DNA from: Pseudomonadota bacterium
GTDB taxonomy: Bacteria; Verrucomicrobiota; Verrucomicrobiia; Chthoniobacterales; UBA6821
Reading direction: 5' to 3'
NCBI GenBank assembly: GCA_009928265.1
Contig: RFPR01000010.1
Coordinates: 1 to 24,330 of the forward strand
DNA: 24,330 bases
The translations under genes were made by a program, and so were the position numbers. Below, piece after piece: positions 1 to 7,227 of this stretch (its first letter is position 1; every line of letters begins with the position of its first letter). The notes beneath the pieces were generated by a model. The model was given only the letters and a program-made list of their open reading frames with translations. It searched no databases and was not told the DNA's origin.

Positions 1-134
1 AGCTCCTCATCGAGAGGGCTGTCCGAGGCATGATTCCTCACAACCGCCTCGGCCGTTCCATCTACGGCAAGCTCAAGGTCTACGCCGGCGCCGAACATCC
101 TCACGCCGGCCAGAATCCCCAGCCTGCCAAGTAA
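1..134 (+). CDS. rplM: 50S ribosomal protein L13 (C-terminal part, 5' end outside window)
   Basis: The frame open from base 3 to the TAA at 132-134 encodes the end of ribosomal protein L13, an early-assembly protein of the large subunit. The visible peptide reads LLIERAVRGMIPHNRLGRS followed by a YGKLKVYAGAEHPHAGQ stretch. This is the typical L13 C-terminus, with the invariant RGM-P-NRLGR block and the K-VYAG-EHPH block. It lies 17 bases before rpsI, the usual rplM-rpsI pair. The N-terminal two thirds are outside the window, so start and promoter cannot be judged. Confidence 0.93.
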   Translation, partial: LLIERAVRGMIPHNRLGRSIYGKLKVYAGAEHPHAGQNPQPAK

Positions 135-151
135 TTTTACGCTTTATCATC

Positions 152-544
152 ATGGCCACACCCAAAACCGCCACTACCGGACGCCGCAAGACGGCGGTCG
201 CCCGCATCCAGATCACCCAGGGCTCCGGCAAGATCCGTGTCAACGGCAAGAACTTCGACGAGTACTTCACCACTACGTCGATGCAGAATACGGTCCTCAA
301 GCCGCTTGAGGCCCTGAACGTTTCCAAGAACTACGATGTCGAGGCCAAGACCTCTGGCGGCGGACTTCAGGGACAGGCCGGGGCGCTCAGCCTGGCCATC
401 GCCCGTGCGCTCAATGAATTCAACGAGGCGGATCGCCCCACCCTCAAGTTGGGCGGCCTCCTCACCCGTGATCCTCGCATGCGTGAGCGCAAGAAGCCAG
501 GTCGTCCAGGCGCCCGCAAGCGCTTCCAGTTCTCCAAGCGCTGA
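152..544 (+). CDS. rpsI: 30S ribosomal protein S9
   Basis: This 130-residue protein is the normal length for S9, which sits in the head of the small subunit with its C-terminal tail reaching the P-site tRNA. Family hallmarks are the N-terminal TGRRKTAVARI, the central SGGGLQGQAGA block and the basic tail ending RKRFQFSKR, whose last Arg is the tRNA-contacting residue. It follows rplM by 17 bases and is followed by a strong terminator, so the two form the end of one transcription unit. The ATG has no Shine-Dalgarno sequence upstream (the leader is an AT-rich tttatcatc), which is common in this window. Confidence 0.97.
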   Translation: MATPKTATTGRRKTAVARIQITQGSGKIRVNGKNFDEYFTTTSMQNTVLKPLEALNVSKNYDVEAKTSGGGLQGQAGALSLAIARALNEFNEADRPTLKLGGLLTRDPRMRERKKPGRPGARKRFQFSKR

Positions 545-553
545 TCAATTCGT

Positions 554-574
554 TCCACGGATTTACTCCGTGGA
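554..574 (+). other. Perfect hairpin downstream of rpsI
   Basis: An 8-bp perfect inverted repeat, TCCACGGA (554-561) and TCCGTGGA (567-574), flanks a 5-base loop just after the rpsI stop. It has no T-run, so by itself it is not an intrinsic terminator. It may protect the 3' end of the message or help the terminator 15 bases further on. Confidence 0.5.
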
Positions 575-589
575 CAGAGACCTCTCCTC

Positions 590-624
590 GAAGAGCTTCC
601 CTCATGGGAAGCTCTTCTTCTTTT
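590..624 (+). terminator. Rho-independent terminator of rplM-rpsI
   Basis: GAAGAGCTTCCC (590-601) and GGGAAGCTCTTC (606-617) form a perfect 12-bp stem with a TCAT loop, followed by TTCTTTT. This is the strongest terminator-like structure in the window and fits the end of the ribosomal protein operon. The next gene starts 25 bases downstream, so it probably has its own promoter or depends on read-through. Confidence 0.85.
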
Positions 625-649
625 CCGGACGGATTGCCGGTTTTTTCTA

Positions 650-1372
650 ATGAAGCGGCTTTATCAAATCTCACAACTGATCAAAGTCGCATGGGCGGAA
701 GCAGTTCGTTCGCTGCGCATAAACCTGATTCCCGGACTTCTGCTGCAGGGTGTGATGATTGCCATCGCGACGGCCTACTTCTGGAGCACCTCCATTCACC
801 AGACCCTTCTTCAACTCGGTTCCATCAAGGAGCACTGGGGGCTTCTTTTCTCGTTTATCGGGACATCCACAGCCTCCTCCTTTCTGCCGGAACTGCTACG
901 ACCGCTCCTTCCTAAATCTGCACGCCCTGCCCGGGGGCCATCTCTCACTTCCCGATTGCTCTTCGCAATTCCTTTTTGGGGGATAGTCGGAATGCAGGTG
1001 GATCTCTTCTACCGCCTCCAGCTCCTGATATTCGGGCCCTCCGACAGACTCTCGGTCATCATGGCTAAGGTTCTCGTCGACGCGTTCCTCTACTGCCCTC
1101 TGCTTGCAATCCCCGAGGCGGTCTGCGTGTTCCTATGGCGTGACCATTGCTTCACCCACCACGGTTTCCGTGGCTGGACACCCCTGCGCTTTTATGCGCT
1201 GAAAATCTTTCCCGTGCTGATGACCAACTGGATGGTATGGATTCCCGTGGTGAGCGTCATCTACTCCCTCCCCGCGGCACTCGGCATCCCGCTGTTCATC
1301 ATCGCCCAAGCTTTTTGGGTTATGGTCTTCACCACGCTTTCAGGCAAGGGGGAAGCGATCCAAGAAGTTTGA
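650..1372 (+). CDS. Mpv17/PMP22-like integral membrane protein
   Basis: This 240-residue protein has about four to five hydrophobic segments. I recognise the layout of the Mpv17/PMP22 family: a central G-x(n)-Y-R-L block (GIVGMQVDLFYRLQLLIFG), then KVLVDAFLYCPLL matching the family K-x-x-x-D-x-x-x-x-x-P, and near the C-terminus N193-W-M-V-W197-I-P199 followed by a Leu/Phe-rich helix ending in FWVMVFTTLS. In eukaryotes these proteins sit in mitochondrial or peroxisomal membranes and are linked to channel activity; a bacterial role is unknown. The N-terminal 90 residues show no clear match. It stands between the rpsI terminator and uppP. The ATG at 650 lacks a Shine-Dalgarno site. The family call rests on motif pattern only. 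Confidence 0.6.
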   Translation: MKRLYQISQLIKVAWAEAVRSLRINLIPGLLLQGVMIAIATAYFWSTSIHQTLLQLGSIKEHWGLLFSFIGTSTASSFLPELLRPLLPKSARPARGPSLTSRLLFAIPFWGIVGMQVDLFYRLQLLIFGPSDRLSVIMAKVLVDAFLYCPLLAIPEAVCVFLWRDHCFTHHGFRGWTPLRFYALKIFPVLMTNWMVWIPVVSVIYSLPAALGIPLFIIAQAFWVMVFTTLSGKGEAIQEV

Positions 1373-1421
1373 GGGGATTGCTTTCAGCCCTGCGAAACAG
1401 TTAACTCGCAAATTACATAAT

Positions 1422-2282
1422 ATGGAACCCACCTTTCTCCAGATCCTCTTCCTAGGAATCGTTCAGGGAGCAGCAGAACTCCTCCCCGTTTCCAGCTCCG
1501 CCCACGTCATAGTTGCCGAGAAACTCCTCGGACTAGATCCATCTTCACCCTCGATGACTTTCCTGCTGGTCATGCTCCACACCGGGACAATGGTCGCCGT
1601 GATCCTTTATTTCTGGAACGCATGGAAACGCACCTTTTTTTCCAATGCGGAGAGCTTCCGCAGGATGATCCTCCACGTAGGATCGGCCACAGTCATGACA
1701 CTGCTGGTCGGTTTTTCACTGAAGCTTCTGATCGAGAAGGTCATTCTTCGCGGCACCAGTCATGATGAAATGGAAGACCTCTTCGGGCACCTCCCATTGG
1801 TGGGAAGCGCTCTTCTGGCGGCAGGACTTCTGATTCTTGCAGCCGGATATCTGCGGGGAAAAAACGGCCAGAAGGAACTCACTCTTCCATCCAGTCTCTG
1901 GATCGGCGCCTCTCAGGGAATCTGTCTTCCCTTTCGAGGTCTCTCACGCTCGGGTACGACCATCTCGGCGGGCATGCTGCTAGGACTCTCCCGCCAACGT
2001 GTCGAGGAGTTTAGCTTTGCCCTGGCCGTGGTCATCACACCTCCAGCGATTGCCAAAGAACTGCTCCGCCTTCTTAAATCCGATGCTCCCAGCGCCTCCC
2101 CAGCCCACTTAGTTCATATGCTTGCACCGGGACTAATCGGGATGCTCGGGGCCTTCTTTGCCGGCCTACTGGCCTTGAAGCTTCTGTCACGCTGGCTGGA
2201 GAAAGGTCACTGGGCTTGGTTCGGCTGGTATTGCGTCGGCTTTGCCGGATTTGTTTTCTTTCTCGCCTCCCGGGGGCTCTGA
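1422..2282 (+). CDS. uppP: Undecaprenyl-diphosphatase (BacA/UppP family)
   Basis: This is an integral membrane phosphatase that dephosphorylates undecaprenyl pyrophosphate to recycle the lipid carrier for peptidoglycan and surface polysaccharide. At 286 residues and strongly hydrophobic it fits the family. The first signature is GIVQGAAELLPVSSSAH (residues 12-28), with the (E/Q)xxxE pair as Q15 and E19 and the catalytic-region His as H28. The second is RGLSRSGTT (172-180), with the essential Arg as R176. The usual Pro of the PG-SRSG loop is replaced by Arg at 172, and residues 110-125 contain a charged loop. The neighbours give no further hint. No Shine-Dalgarno is visible; TACATAAT directly precedes the ATG. 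Confidence 0.92.
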   Translation: MEPTFLQILFLGIVQGAAELLPVSSSAHVIVAEKLLGLDPSSPSMTFLLVMLHTGTMVAVILYFWNAWKRTFFSNAESFRRMILHVGSATVMTLLVGFSLKLLIEKVILRGTSHDEMEDLFGHLPLVGSALLAAGLLILAAGYLRGKNGQKELTLPSSLWIGASQGICLPFRGLSRSGTTISAGMLLGLSRQRVEEFSFALAVVITPPAIAKELLRLLKSDAPSASPAHLVHMLAPGLIGMLGAFFAGLLALKLLSRWLEKGHWAWFGWYCVGFAGFVFFLASRGL

Positions 2283-2288
2283 CGTCTA

Positions 2289-2693
2289 ATGACTCACTCT
2301 ATGAAGACCCTTCTACGCCTATCCCTTCTTTCCGTCATCCTCTTTGCAACCGGATGTGCCTCTCAGTCCAAGGTTACCCTGCTGACCGCCGCAGGATTCC
2401 GCACCGTTGTTCCGAACACCCCGGCCCAGATCGCCCAACTCAAATCGATGCCCCAATACAAAGTAATACCAGTCGTGAAGAAGGGTAAAACCGCTTTTCT
2501 TTACGCAGACGCTGCTTCCAATGTGCTCTTGATCGGAAATCAGAAACAGTACACCCAGTTCCAGCAATACAACCTTCAGTACAAGATTCAGCAGGATAAG
2601 GAAGCTACGGCCGCCCTGAACGCGGACGCCAATGCCGAGTGGAGCGCTTGGGGCGGGCTGGATGGACCGTTCTGGGGCCCCTGTTTCTACTAA
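2289..2693 (+). CDS. Small exported lipoprotein, tandem paralogue 1
   Basis: This 134-residue protein has an N-terminal signal ending in a lipobox (LFATGC, Cys about residue 23), so it is probably lipidated and held in a membrane facing the periplasm. The mature part carries LLTAAGFRTV, TPAQIAQLKSMPQYKVIPV, a Phe/Tyr-x-AD strand, LLIGNQKQYTQFQQY, and a tail WSAWGGLDGPFWG rich in Trp and Gly. I recognise this pattern from uncharacterised lipoproteins widespread in Gram-negative bacteria (AAGF-P-T...Y-ADP...VG...Y). It has no known function. The next gene is a paralogue 27 bases downstream. An earlier Met (MTHSMKTLL) versus the Met at residue 5 leaves the exact start open. Confidence 0.8.
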   Translation: MTHSMKTLLRLSLLSVILFATGCASQSKVTLLTAAGFRTVVPNTPAQIAQLKSMPQYKVIPVVKKGKTAFLYADAASNVLLIGNQKQYTQFQQYNLQYKIQQDKEATAALNADANAEWSAWGGLDGPFWGPCFY

Positions 2694-2720
2694 GCCCAAG
2701 CATTTCGAAGCATTATCCTC

Positions 2721-3113
2721 ATGAAGCCCTTTTCGCTGATTCCCCTCGCCTGCCTTCTCATCGCTGGTTGCTCCAATATCGGCGAGAAACGAACCGAACT
2801 CTCGGCGGCCGGTTTCCGCACGATTCCCGCGACGACATCCGCGCAATTGGCGAAGCTCGTTGCACTGAAATCATCCAAGGTGGTTCCTGTCACGGGAAAA
2901 CAAGGAACGATTTATGTCTTCGCAGACCATCAGAAGAAAGCCCTGATGGTGGGAAGCCCTGCCCAGTATCAGAAGTACCGTGCAATCAAGCTGCATCAGC
3001 AAAAGATCGACGAGCAGTTGCTTGACGCCCAAGTCAACATGGACAATGCGGACTGGTCAGCCTGGGGTCCCTACTCAAGCTGGGGATGGTCGGTTGCATC
3101 GGATCCTCTTTAA
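2721..3113 (+). CDS. Small exported lipoprotein, tandem paralogue 2
   Basis: This 130-residue paralogue of the preceding gene has a short signal peptide with lipobox LLIAGC (Cys at residue 17). It shares in the same order LSAAGFRTIP, TSAQLAKL, KVVPVTGKQG, YVFADHQKKALMVG, PAQYQKYRAIKL and a Trp-rich end DWSAWGPYSSWGW. Shared order and spacing with the upstream gene indicate an old tandem duplication; DNA identity looks low, so it is not recent. The function is unknown. A periplasmic structural or envelope-stress role would be a guess. Confidence 0.8.
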   Translation: MKPFSLIPLACLLIAGCSNIGEKRTELSAAGFRTIPATTSAQLAKLVALKSSKVVPVTGKQGTIYVFADHQKKALMVGSPAQYQKYRAIKLHQQKIDEQLLDAQVNMDNADWSAWGPYSSWGWSVASDPL

Positions 3114-3120
3114 TTGAGTC

Positions 3121-3726
3121 TTGGCTTATCCCCAGTCAACAGGATGCCCTCATCGGGGAAGTTCTTGGATCTGGCTTCTTCCCGCCAGTCTGTTAGTTTT
3201 CCTAGTCACCGGACTCCTTGAGCATTGCATGGGGCGGTTGCTTTTCGGCCCAGATGGGAAACCAGGGTTCTGGGAAGGGACCATCTGGAGCAGCGAGTGT
3301 TCCCAGCGGTTTCTCGACCCCTATTCGCTCAGTCACCTTGCCCACGGACTGATCTTCTATTTTCTTCTTTGGTCGAACGCCAATCGACTTTCCCTGTCGA
3401 TCCCGATCCGCTATCTGATCGCCGTTGCCGCGGAGGCTGCCTGGGAGCTTCTGGAAAACTCGCCTCTCATCATCGACCGCTACCGTGAGGCCACGATATC
3501 GTTGGGCTATTGCGGCGACAGCATCCTCAACTCCTTGAGCGATCTTCTCATGATGTCTCTCGGCTTTATCCTAGCCTGGAAGATACGTCCCTGGATCAGC
3601 CTTTCACTACTGTTCGCAATGGAGTCCGCATGCGCGCTGGCATACCGGGACAACCTGACCCTGAACGTGATCATGCTCATTCACCCGGTTGATGCCATTA
3701 AGTCATGGCAGATGGGCGGGCATTAA
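3121..3726 (+). CDS. DUF2585 / UPF0314 family membrane protein
   Basis: This 201-residue membrane protein carries the signature blocks of UPF0314. These are W-SSECSQRFLDPYSLSHLAHGLIFY (about residues 57-80), EAAWELLENSPLIIDRYREATISL, YCGDSILNSLSDLLMMSLGF, and RDNLTLNVIMLIHPVDAIKSWQ near the C-terminus. The family is best known from alphaproteobacteria and has no established function; conserved His, Asp and Asn in membrane-adjacent positions hint at a catalytic or binding site. The frame opens only after a TGA at 3115-3117, so TTG at 3121 is the earliest start. No Shine-Dalgarno is seen, and a later non-ATG start is possible. It converges on the following minus-strand gene. Confidence 0.85.
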   Translation: MAYPQSTGCPHRGSSWIWLLPASLLVFLVTGLLEHCMGRLLFGPDGKPGFWEGTIWSSECSQRFLDPYSLSHLAHGLIFYFLLWSNANRLSLSIPIRYLIAVAAEAAWELLENSPLIIDRYREATISLGYCGDSILNSLSDLLMMSLGFILAWKIRPWISLSLLFAMESACALAYRDNLTLNVIMLIHPVDAIKSWQMGGH

Positions 3727-3731
3727 GCAGG

Positions 3732-3748
3732 AAAAGCCCCTGAAGGGC
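3732..3748 (-). terminator. Weak possible terminator of the adk-to-SYLF run
   Basis: Read on the minus strand, GCCC (3748-3745) and GGGC (3739-3736) form a 4-bp all-GC stem with a 5-base loop, followed by TTTT (3735-3732). It sits just after the last gene of the minus-strand run. The stem is short, so this is a tentative call. Confidence 0.3.
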
Positions 3749-3753
3749 GTCCC

Positions 3754-4302
3754 CTACTCGCTGGGGTAATAGCGGGTGATCTTGGTGCCCTGTAGGCCAA
3801 GTCCCCCCATCAATCCCTTCTGCCCCCAGATGAAGGCAGCGATTCCATGCTGCAAGGAAGTAGACGAAATACTTCCCGCAAAACCTTGGTCCCCCATGAC
3901 GAGCCCCGGAGCCGAACCGATATCAAAGCCGTCGCTTTTCTTCAGATACTTCAGTGAGTCCTCATCCATGAAGAGCAGGGCATAAGATAGCTTCTGAATA
4001 CCGGCCTGAATGCCGTATCCGGCGGAGGTCATGTTGTAGTATCCGGCCACCTGACCGTTCTTGAACAACACACCGTCCCCGCGTTGCGCCGCAACCATGA
4101 ATCCCGCCTTGATGACTTCCGGAAAAACAAGGACAGCAACCGCCTTTTCCCCAAGGGCCTGCGCCTTGGAGTTTTGATTATAAAGATGATGCAATGCCTT
4201 GACGGAAAGACGCTCGAGCTTCTCGGCTGAGTGGGCGGATGCCTTGCCGGCGGAGACTAGTGCGTAGGCAGTCATCAGAAAGGCAATCAGGGTGTTTTTC
4301 AT
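3754..4302 (-). CDS. Exported SYLF-domain (Ysc84/DUF500) protein
   Basis: The mature protein is a single SYLF domain, known from eukaryotic Ysc84/SH3YL1, where it binds phosphoinositides, and from many bacterial secreted or lipoprotein versions of unclear role. Visible family blocks are AVAVLVFPEVIKAGFMVAAQ, RGDGVLF, TSAGYGIQAGIQKLSYALLFM, and GSAPGLVMGDQGFAGSI followed by AFIWGQKGLMGGLGLQGTKI. I chose the ATG at 4302, giving 182 residues, because it starts a clean signal peptide (MKNTLIAFLMTAYALVSAGKASA). The frame stays open further upstream to 4374 but that would overlap the preceding gene. It is last in the minus-strand run, 40 bases after the thioredoxin-fold gene. Confidence 0.88.
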   Translation of the reverse strand: MKNTLIAFLMTAYALVSAGKASAHSAEKLERLSVKALHHLYNQNSKAQALGEKAVAVLVFPEVIKAGFMVAAQRGDGVLFKNGQVAGYYNMTSAGYGIQAGIQKLSYALLFMDEDSLKYLKKSDGFDIGSAPGLVMGDQGFAGSISSTSLQHGIAAFIWGQKGLMGGLGLQGTKITRYYPSE

Positions 4303-4342
4303 GTGTTCTCTGGGTTGTTTGATAAAGTTTGGAAGGTGTCTT

Positions 4343-4858
4343 TCAGCGGCGCAACCGCTCCTGAACAGAGGCATTATTATTGATCAGATCCAGAATACGC
4401 TGACCCGGGAGAGGCTTGGTCGAGAGACAGTCAAGATTTCCGTCGCGACCGATCACGGCTACGGAAAATCGACCCGTCACATCATAGGAAGAGGCAACGG
4501 CGCTGGGATTGTTAACGGTAAGAAATGGAACATTAGAGGGGATGACACCCCCTTCGCTGGTGAAAGCCGCGAAACAGATAATCCCATCAGCCGCCAAGCG
4601 CTCATATCGGCCACGCAGTTCGGAAATCTGCCTTCGAAACGCCCTATCCTTGGGCGATGGGGCAATCAGAAGGAGCACCGGCTTTCCTTTGAGCGAGGAG
4701 AGTGTGATTGTACGTCCTTCGGCAGTCCCACCGGAAAACGCTGGTGCCCCGCTGATGACAGCCGAACTCTTCTTTTCCGCCGTCGCAGCAAGGACGGAAG
4801 AAGCCGCCAGCACCAACACCATTCCAGCGGTAGCGAAATTGGGCATCGAGGTCGTCAT
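4343..4858 (-). CDS. Exported thioredoxin-fold protein lacking redox cysteines (DUF4174/peroxiredoxin-like)
   Basis: This 171-residue protein has an N-terminal signal peptide of about 25 residues (cleavage near SVLAATA). The body looks like an AhpC/TlpA-type thioredoxin fold: PAFSGGTAEGRTITLSSLKGKPVLLLIAPSP, a helix RRQISELRGRYERLAADG, a strand ICFAAFTSE, and VAVIGRDGNLDCLS. At the place where CxxC or the peroxidatic Cys would sit there is P-S-P-K, so it is probably not a canonical redox enzyme. The single Cys residues left are not in a motif. DUF4174 proteins have the same look. It is 26 bases downstream of frr and upstream of the SYLF gene, and is likely co-transcribed with them. Confidence 0.65.
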   Translation of the reverse strand: MTTSMPNFATAGMVLVLAASSVLAATAEKKSSAVISGAPAFSGGTAEGRTITLSSLKGKPVLLLIAPSPKDRAFRRQISELRGRYERLAADGIICFAAFTSEGGVIPSNVPFLTVNNPSAVASSYDVTGRFSVAVIGRDGNLDCLSTKPLPGQRILDLINNNASVQERLRR

Positions 4859-4884
4859 CCGTAATCAGGAAAACAGCGAACCGT

Positions 4885-5445
4885 TCAGACCGTCATGAGT
4901 TCCGCTTCTTTCACGGAGACATGCTTGTCGATGGATTCGACCTGCTTGTCGGTCAGTTTCTGGATCTCCTTCTCGGAGCGCTCCAGTTCGTCTTCGGTGA
5001 TTTTCCCATCCTTCTGAAGTTTCTTGGCCCCATCCATGGCCTCACGACGGCAGGCTCGGACACGAACCCGGGATTCCTCCGCGAGTTTGTTCACGGTGCG
5101 AACCAGATCCTTGCGGCGCTCCTCGGAGAGCTCGGGTATGCGAAGGCGGATCAGTTTGCCGTCTACGGCGGGATTGATACCGATCTTGCTCTCCTGGATG
5201 GCCTTCTCAATGTCTTGCACAGTGGAGGCATCGAAAGGCTGGATCACCAGCAGGCGCGGCTCGGGCGCGGTGATCATGGCAAGCTGCTTGAGCTTCATGC
5301 TGCTTCCGTAGGCGGTGACATCGATGTTCTCGACAAGGGCCGGGGAGGCCTTTCCGGTCCGGATGGCGTTGAATTCATGCATCATGAAATCGACCGCTTT
5401 CTCCATGCCGGCTTCGGCATCAAATAGAACTTCTTCTGCGCTCAT
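4885..5445 (-). CDS. frr: Ribosome recycling factor
   Basis: RRF works with EF-G to split the post-termination ribosome in the cytoplasm. The 186-residue length matches the family. Hallmarks are the start of domain I (EEVLFDAEAGMEKAVDFM), the FNAIRTGKASPALVENI block, ITAPEPRLLVIQPFD, IGINPAVDGKLIRLRIPELSEERRKDL and the C-terminal helix ending SIDKHVSVKEAELMTV. It lies 36 bases after pyrH, a widely conserved order (pyrH-frr). The ATG has no Shine-Dalgarno but an ACC directly in front. Confidence 0.97.
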   Translation of the reverse strand: MSAEEVLFDAEAGMEKAVDFMMHEFNAIRTGKASPALVENIDVTAYGSSMKLKQLAMITAPEPRLLVIQPFDASTVQDIEKAIQESKIGINPAVDGKLIRLRIPELSEERRKDLVRTVNKLAEESRVRVRACRREAMDGAKKLQKDGKITEDELERSEKEIQKLTDKQVESIDKHVSVKEAELMTV

Positions 5446-5481
5446 GGTAGTGGTTGGTAAAGGGGTTGCGGTTGAGGGGTT

Positions 5482-6231
5482 TTAGAGAGCGGGTTTGTCA
5501 TCGCGGACGAGCGTTCCGACTTTTTCCCCGCGGACTGCACGGAGAATATTGGCGGGGTCGGACATGTCAAAGACGATGATCGGCATGGCGTTATCCATGC
5601 AGAGCGAGAAAGCGGTGGAGTCCATCACCTCGAGACGGCGAGAGAGAGCATCCGAATAGGTTAGAGTCTCGAACCGCTTCGCGTCAGGATTCTTTTTCGG
5701 ATCGCTGTCATAGATGCCGTCCACCTTGGTCGCCTTAAGGATCACCTCGGCACCGATCTCGTTGGCACGGAGCGCGGCGGTGGTGTCGGTGGAAAAGAAG
5801 GGATTGCCTGTGCCTGCCACGAAAATGACGATGCGACCATTCTCAAGATGCCGAATCGCCTTCCGCACAATAAAGGGCTCGGCGACATTGTTCATCTGGA
5901 TGGCGGTCTGGACCCGCGTGGCGTGGCCGAGATCCTCCAGTGCACTCATCAGGGCCATTCCATTGATCACGGTGGCCAGCATCCCCATGTAATCCGCGGT
6001 GGCGCGGTTCATTCCCCGATGACTGGCCGCAAGCCCACGCCAGATATTGCCCCCTCCCACCACGACGGCCACCTCGATCCCCATGGAGCGGACCTCGGCG
6101 ATGGAGGCTGCGACAGCCCTCACGATCTGAGGGGAAACACTGTCACTACTCCCTTTTTCCTTCAGGGCCTCCCCGCTGATTTTCAGGACGATGCGGCTGT
6201 ATTTCGGGGCTTGGGAAAGGGTCTCAGACAT
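5482..6231 (-). CDS. pyrH: UMP kinase (uridylate kinase)
   Basis: This enzyme phosphorylates UMP to UDP using ATP. It belongs to the amino-acid-kinase fold, not the adenylate-kinase fold, and is allosterically controlled by GTP and UTP in bacteria. At 249 residues it is slightly longer than the usual 235-245 because of an N-terminal extension before YSRIVLKISGEAL. Motifs are KISGEAL, VVVGGGNIWRG, the GTGNPFFSTDTTAALRA uridine-binding block, ATKVDGIYDSDPKKNP and the C-terminal NILRAVRGEKVGTLV. It is flanked by fmt (43 bases upstream) and frr (36 bases downstream) in the same run. Confidence 0.97.
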   Translation of the reverse strand: MSETLSQAPKYSRIVLKISGEALKEKGSSDSVSPQIVRAVAASIAEVRSMGIEVAVVVGGGNIWRGLAASHRGMNRATADYMGMLATVINGMALMSALEDLGHATRVQTAIQMNNVAEPFIVRKAIRHLENGRIVIFVAGTGNPFFSTDTTAALRANEIGAEVILKATKVDGIYDSDPKKNPDAKRFETLTYSDALSRRLEVMDSTAFSLCMDNAMPIIVFDMSDPANILRAVRGEKVGTLVRDDKPAL

Positions 6232-6274
6232 GAGTGATGATGAAATCCGAGGAACCGCCTAAGGCAAAGCCAAA

Positions 6275-7222
6275 TCACGATGCCCCATGCCTCTCGACAA
6301 GGAGAGCATGCCCCCGGGCAAAAGCGCCGGAATGCATCCTACCCCCACCCTCGGGTTGCACGCTCCCAAGAAGGAGCCCCCCCTCGCCGCACGCCACGAG
6401 AACCCCACGCGAATCAATTCTCAGGATTGATCCGGGCTTTCCTGAGACTTGTCGGGCGACAATGGCCGAATGAACCTTGATCAGGATGACGGAGCCGTCC
6501 TCAAGAATCAGATTGGCCGCCGTTCCCGGGCGCGGTTGGAGGGAACGAATCTTTCGCTCCAACTCCTCGGCCGGCCGACTCCAATCGAGCTGCGTGTCGG
6601 CCCTCAGAATTTTCCCCGTCACGGTAGCTTGGGACTCATCCTGGATATAACGCGGCGCCTCTCCTGAAGCGAGCAGTCGCAAGGCCTCCTCCAAGGCAAC
6701 TGGAGAGATCAAAGACAGCCTCTCCGACAGACTTCCCGCCGTCTCGCGACGACCGATCGGAATACGTTTGTCCAAGATTACATCCCCCGTGTCGAGCCCC
6801 TCGGCCATATGCATGATTGAGACACCACTCTCCCGATCCCCGGAGGCAATGGCGGATTGAATGGGTGACGCGCCCCGATGACGTGGTAGCAGCGAGGCAT
6901 GGATGTTCAGGCAAGCCAGTGAAGGGACCTCCAGCAAAGCCTTTGGAAGAATCCTCCCGTACGCCATCGTCACCATTACCTGCGGTGCAAGCTCCTGGAA
7001 CCAGTCCAGCACCCCGGGATCTCTGGGTGACTCCGGTTGCAGCAACGGAGTCTCTGACGACAACCGGATCAGCTCCTCCTTGATCGCGGGAGCCTTGAGC
7101 TCGCGGCGACGTCCAGCAGGCCGATCAGGCTGGCTGAGCACTCCAACCAGTTCATGTTTTTCAAGCAGGTAACGTAGGGACGGAATCCCAATGTCCCCAG
7201 TACCAGCAAAAACAACCTTCAT
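6275..7222 (-). CDS. fmt: Methionyl-tRNA formyltransferase
   Basis: Fmt formylates initiator Met-tRNA using 10-formyl-tetrahydrofolate. The ATG at 7222 gives 315 residues, the usual length, and begins with the expected MKVVFAGTGDIGIPSL strand. The open frame continues 20 residues upstream but that stretch does not look like the family. Catalytic Asn, His and Asp are visible in LNIHASLLPRHRGASPIQSA and MAEGLDTGDVI. The C-terminal OB-like domain follows with RPGTAANLI. The preceding small Cys-rich gene ends 5 bases before this start, so the two are almost certainly co-transcribed. Confidence 0.96.
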   Translation of the reverse strand: MKVVFAGTGDIGIPSLRYLLEKHELVGVLSQPDRPAGRRRELKAPAIKEELIRLSSETPLLQPESPRDPGVLDWFQELAPQVMVTMAYGRILPKALLEVPSLACLNIHASLLPRHRGASPIQSAIASGDRESGVSIMHMAEGLDTGDVILDKRIPIGRRETAGSLSERLSLISPVALEEALRLLASGEAPRYIQDESQATVTGKILRADTQLDWSRPAEELERKIRSLQPRPGTAANLILEDGSVILIKVHSAIVARQVSGKPGSILRIDSRGVLVACGEGGLLLGSVQPEGGGRMHSGAFARGHALLVERHGAS

Positions 7223-7227
7223 CCGGA

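Noticed and set aside
2319..2846. Minus-strand open frame spanning both lipoprotein genes
   Set aside because: The plus-strand genes have lipoboxes and shared blocks; the antisense product has neither motifs nor a plausible start.
4292..5427. Plus-strand open frames opposite the SYLF, thioredoxin-fold and frr genes
   Set aside because: They overlap firmly identified minus-strand genes and their translations are not protein-like.
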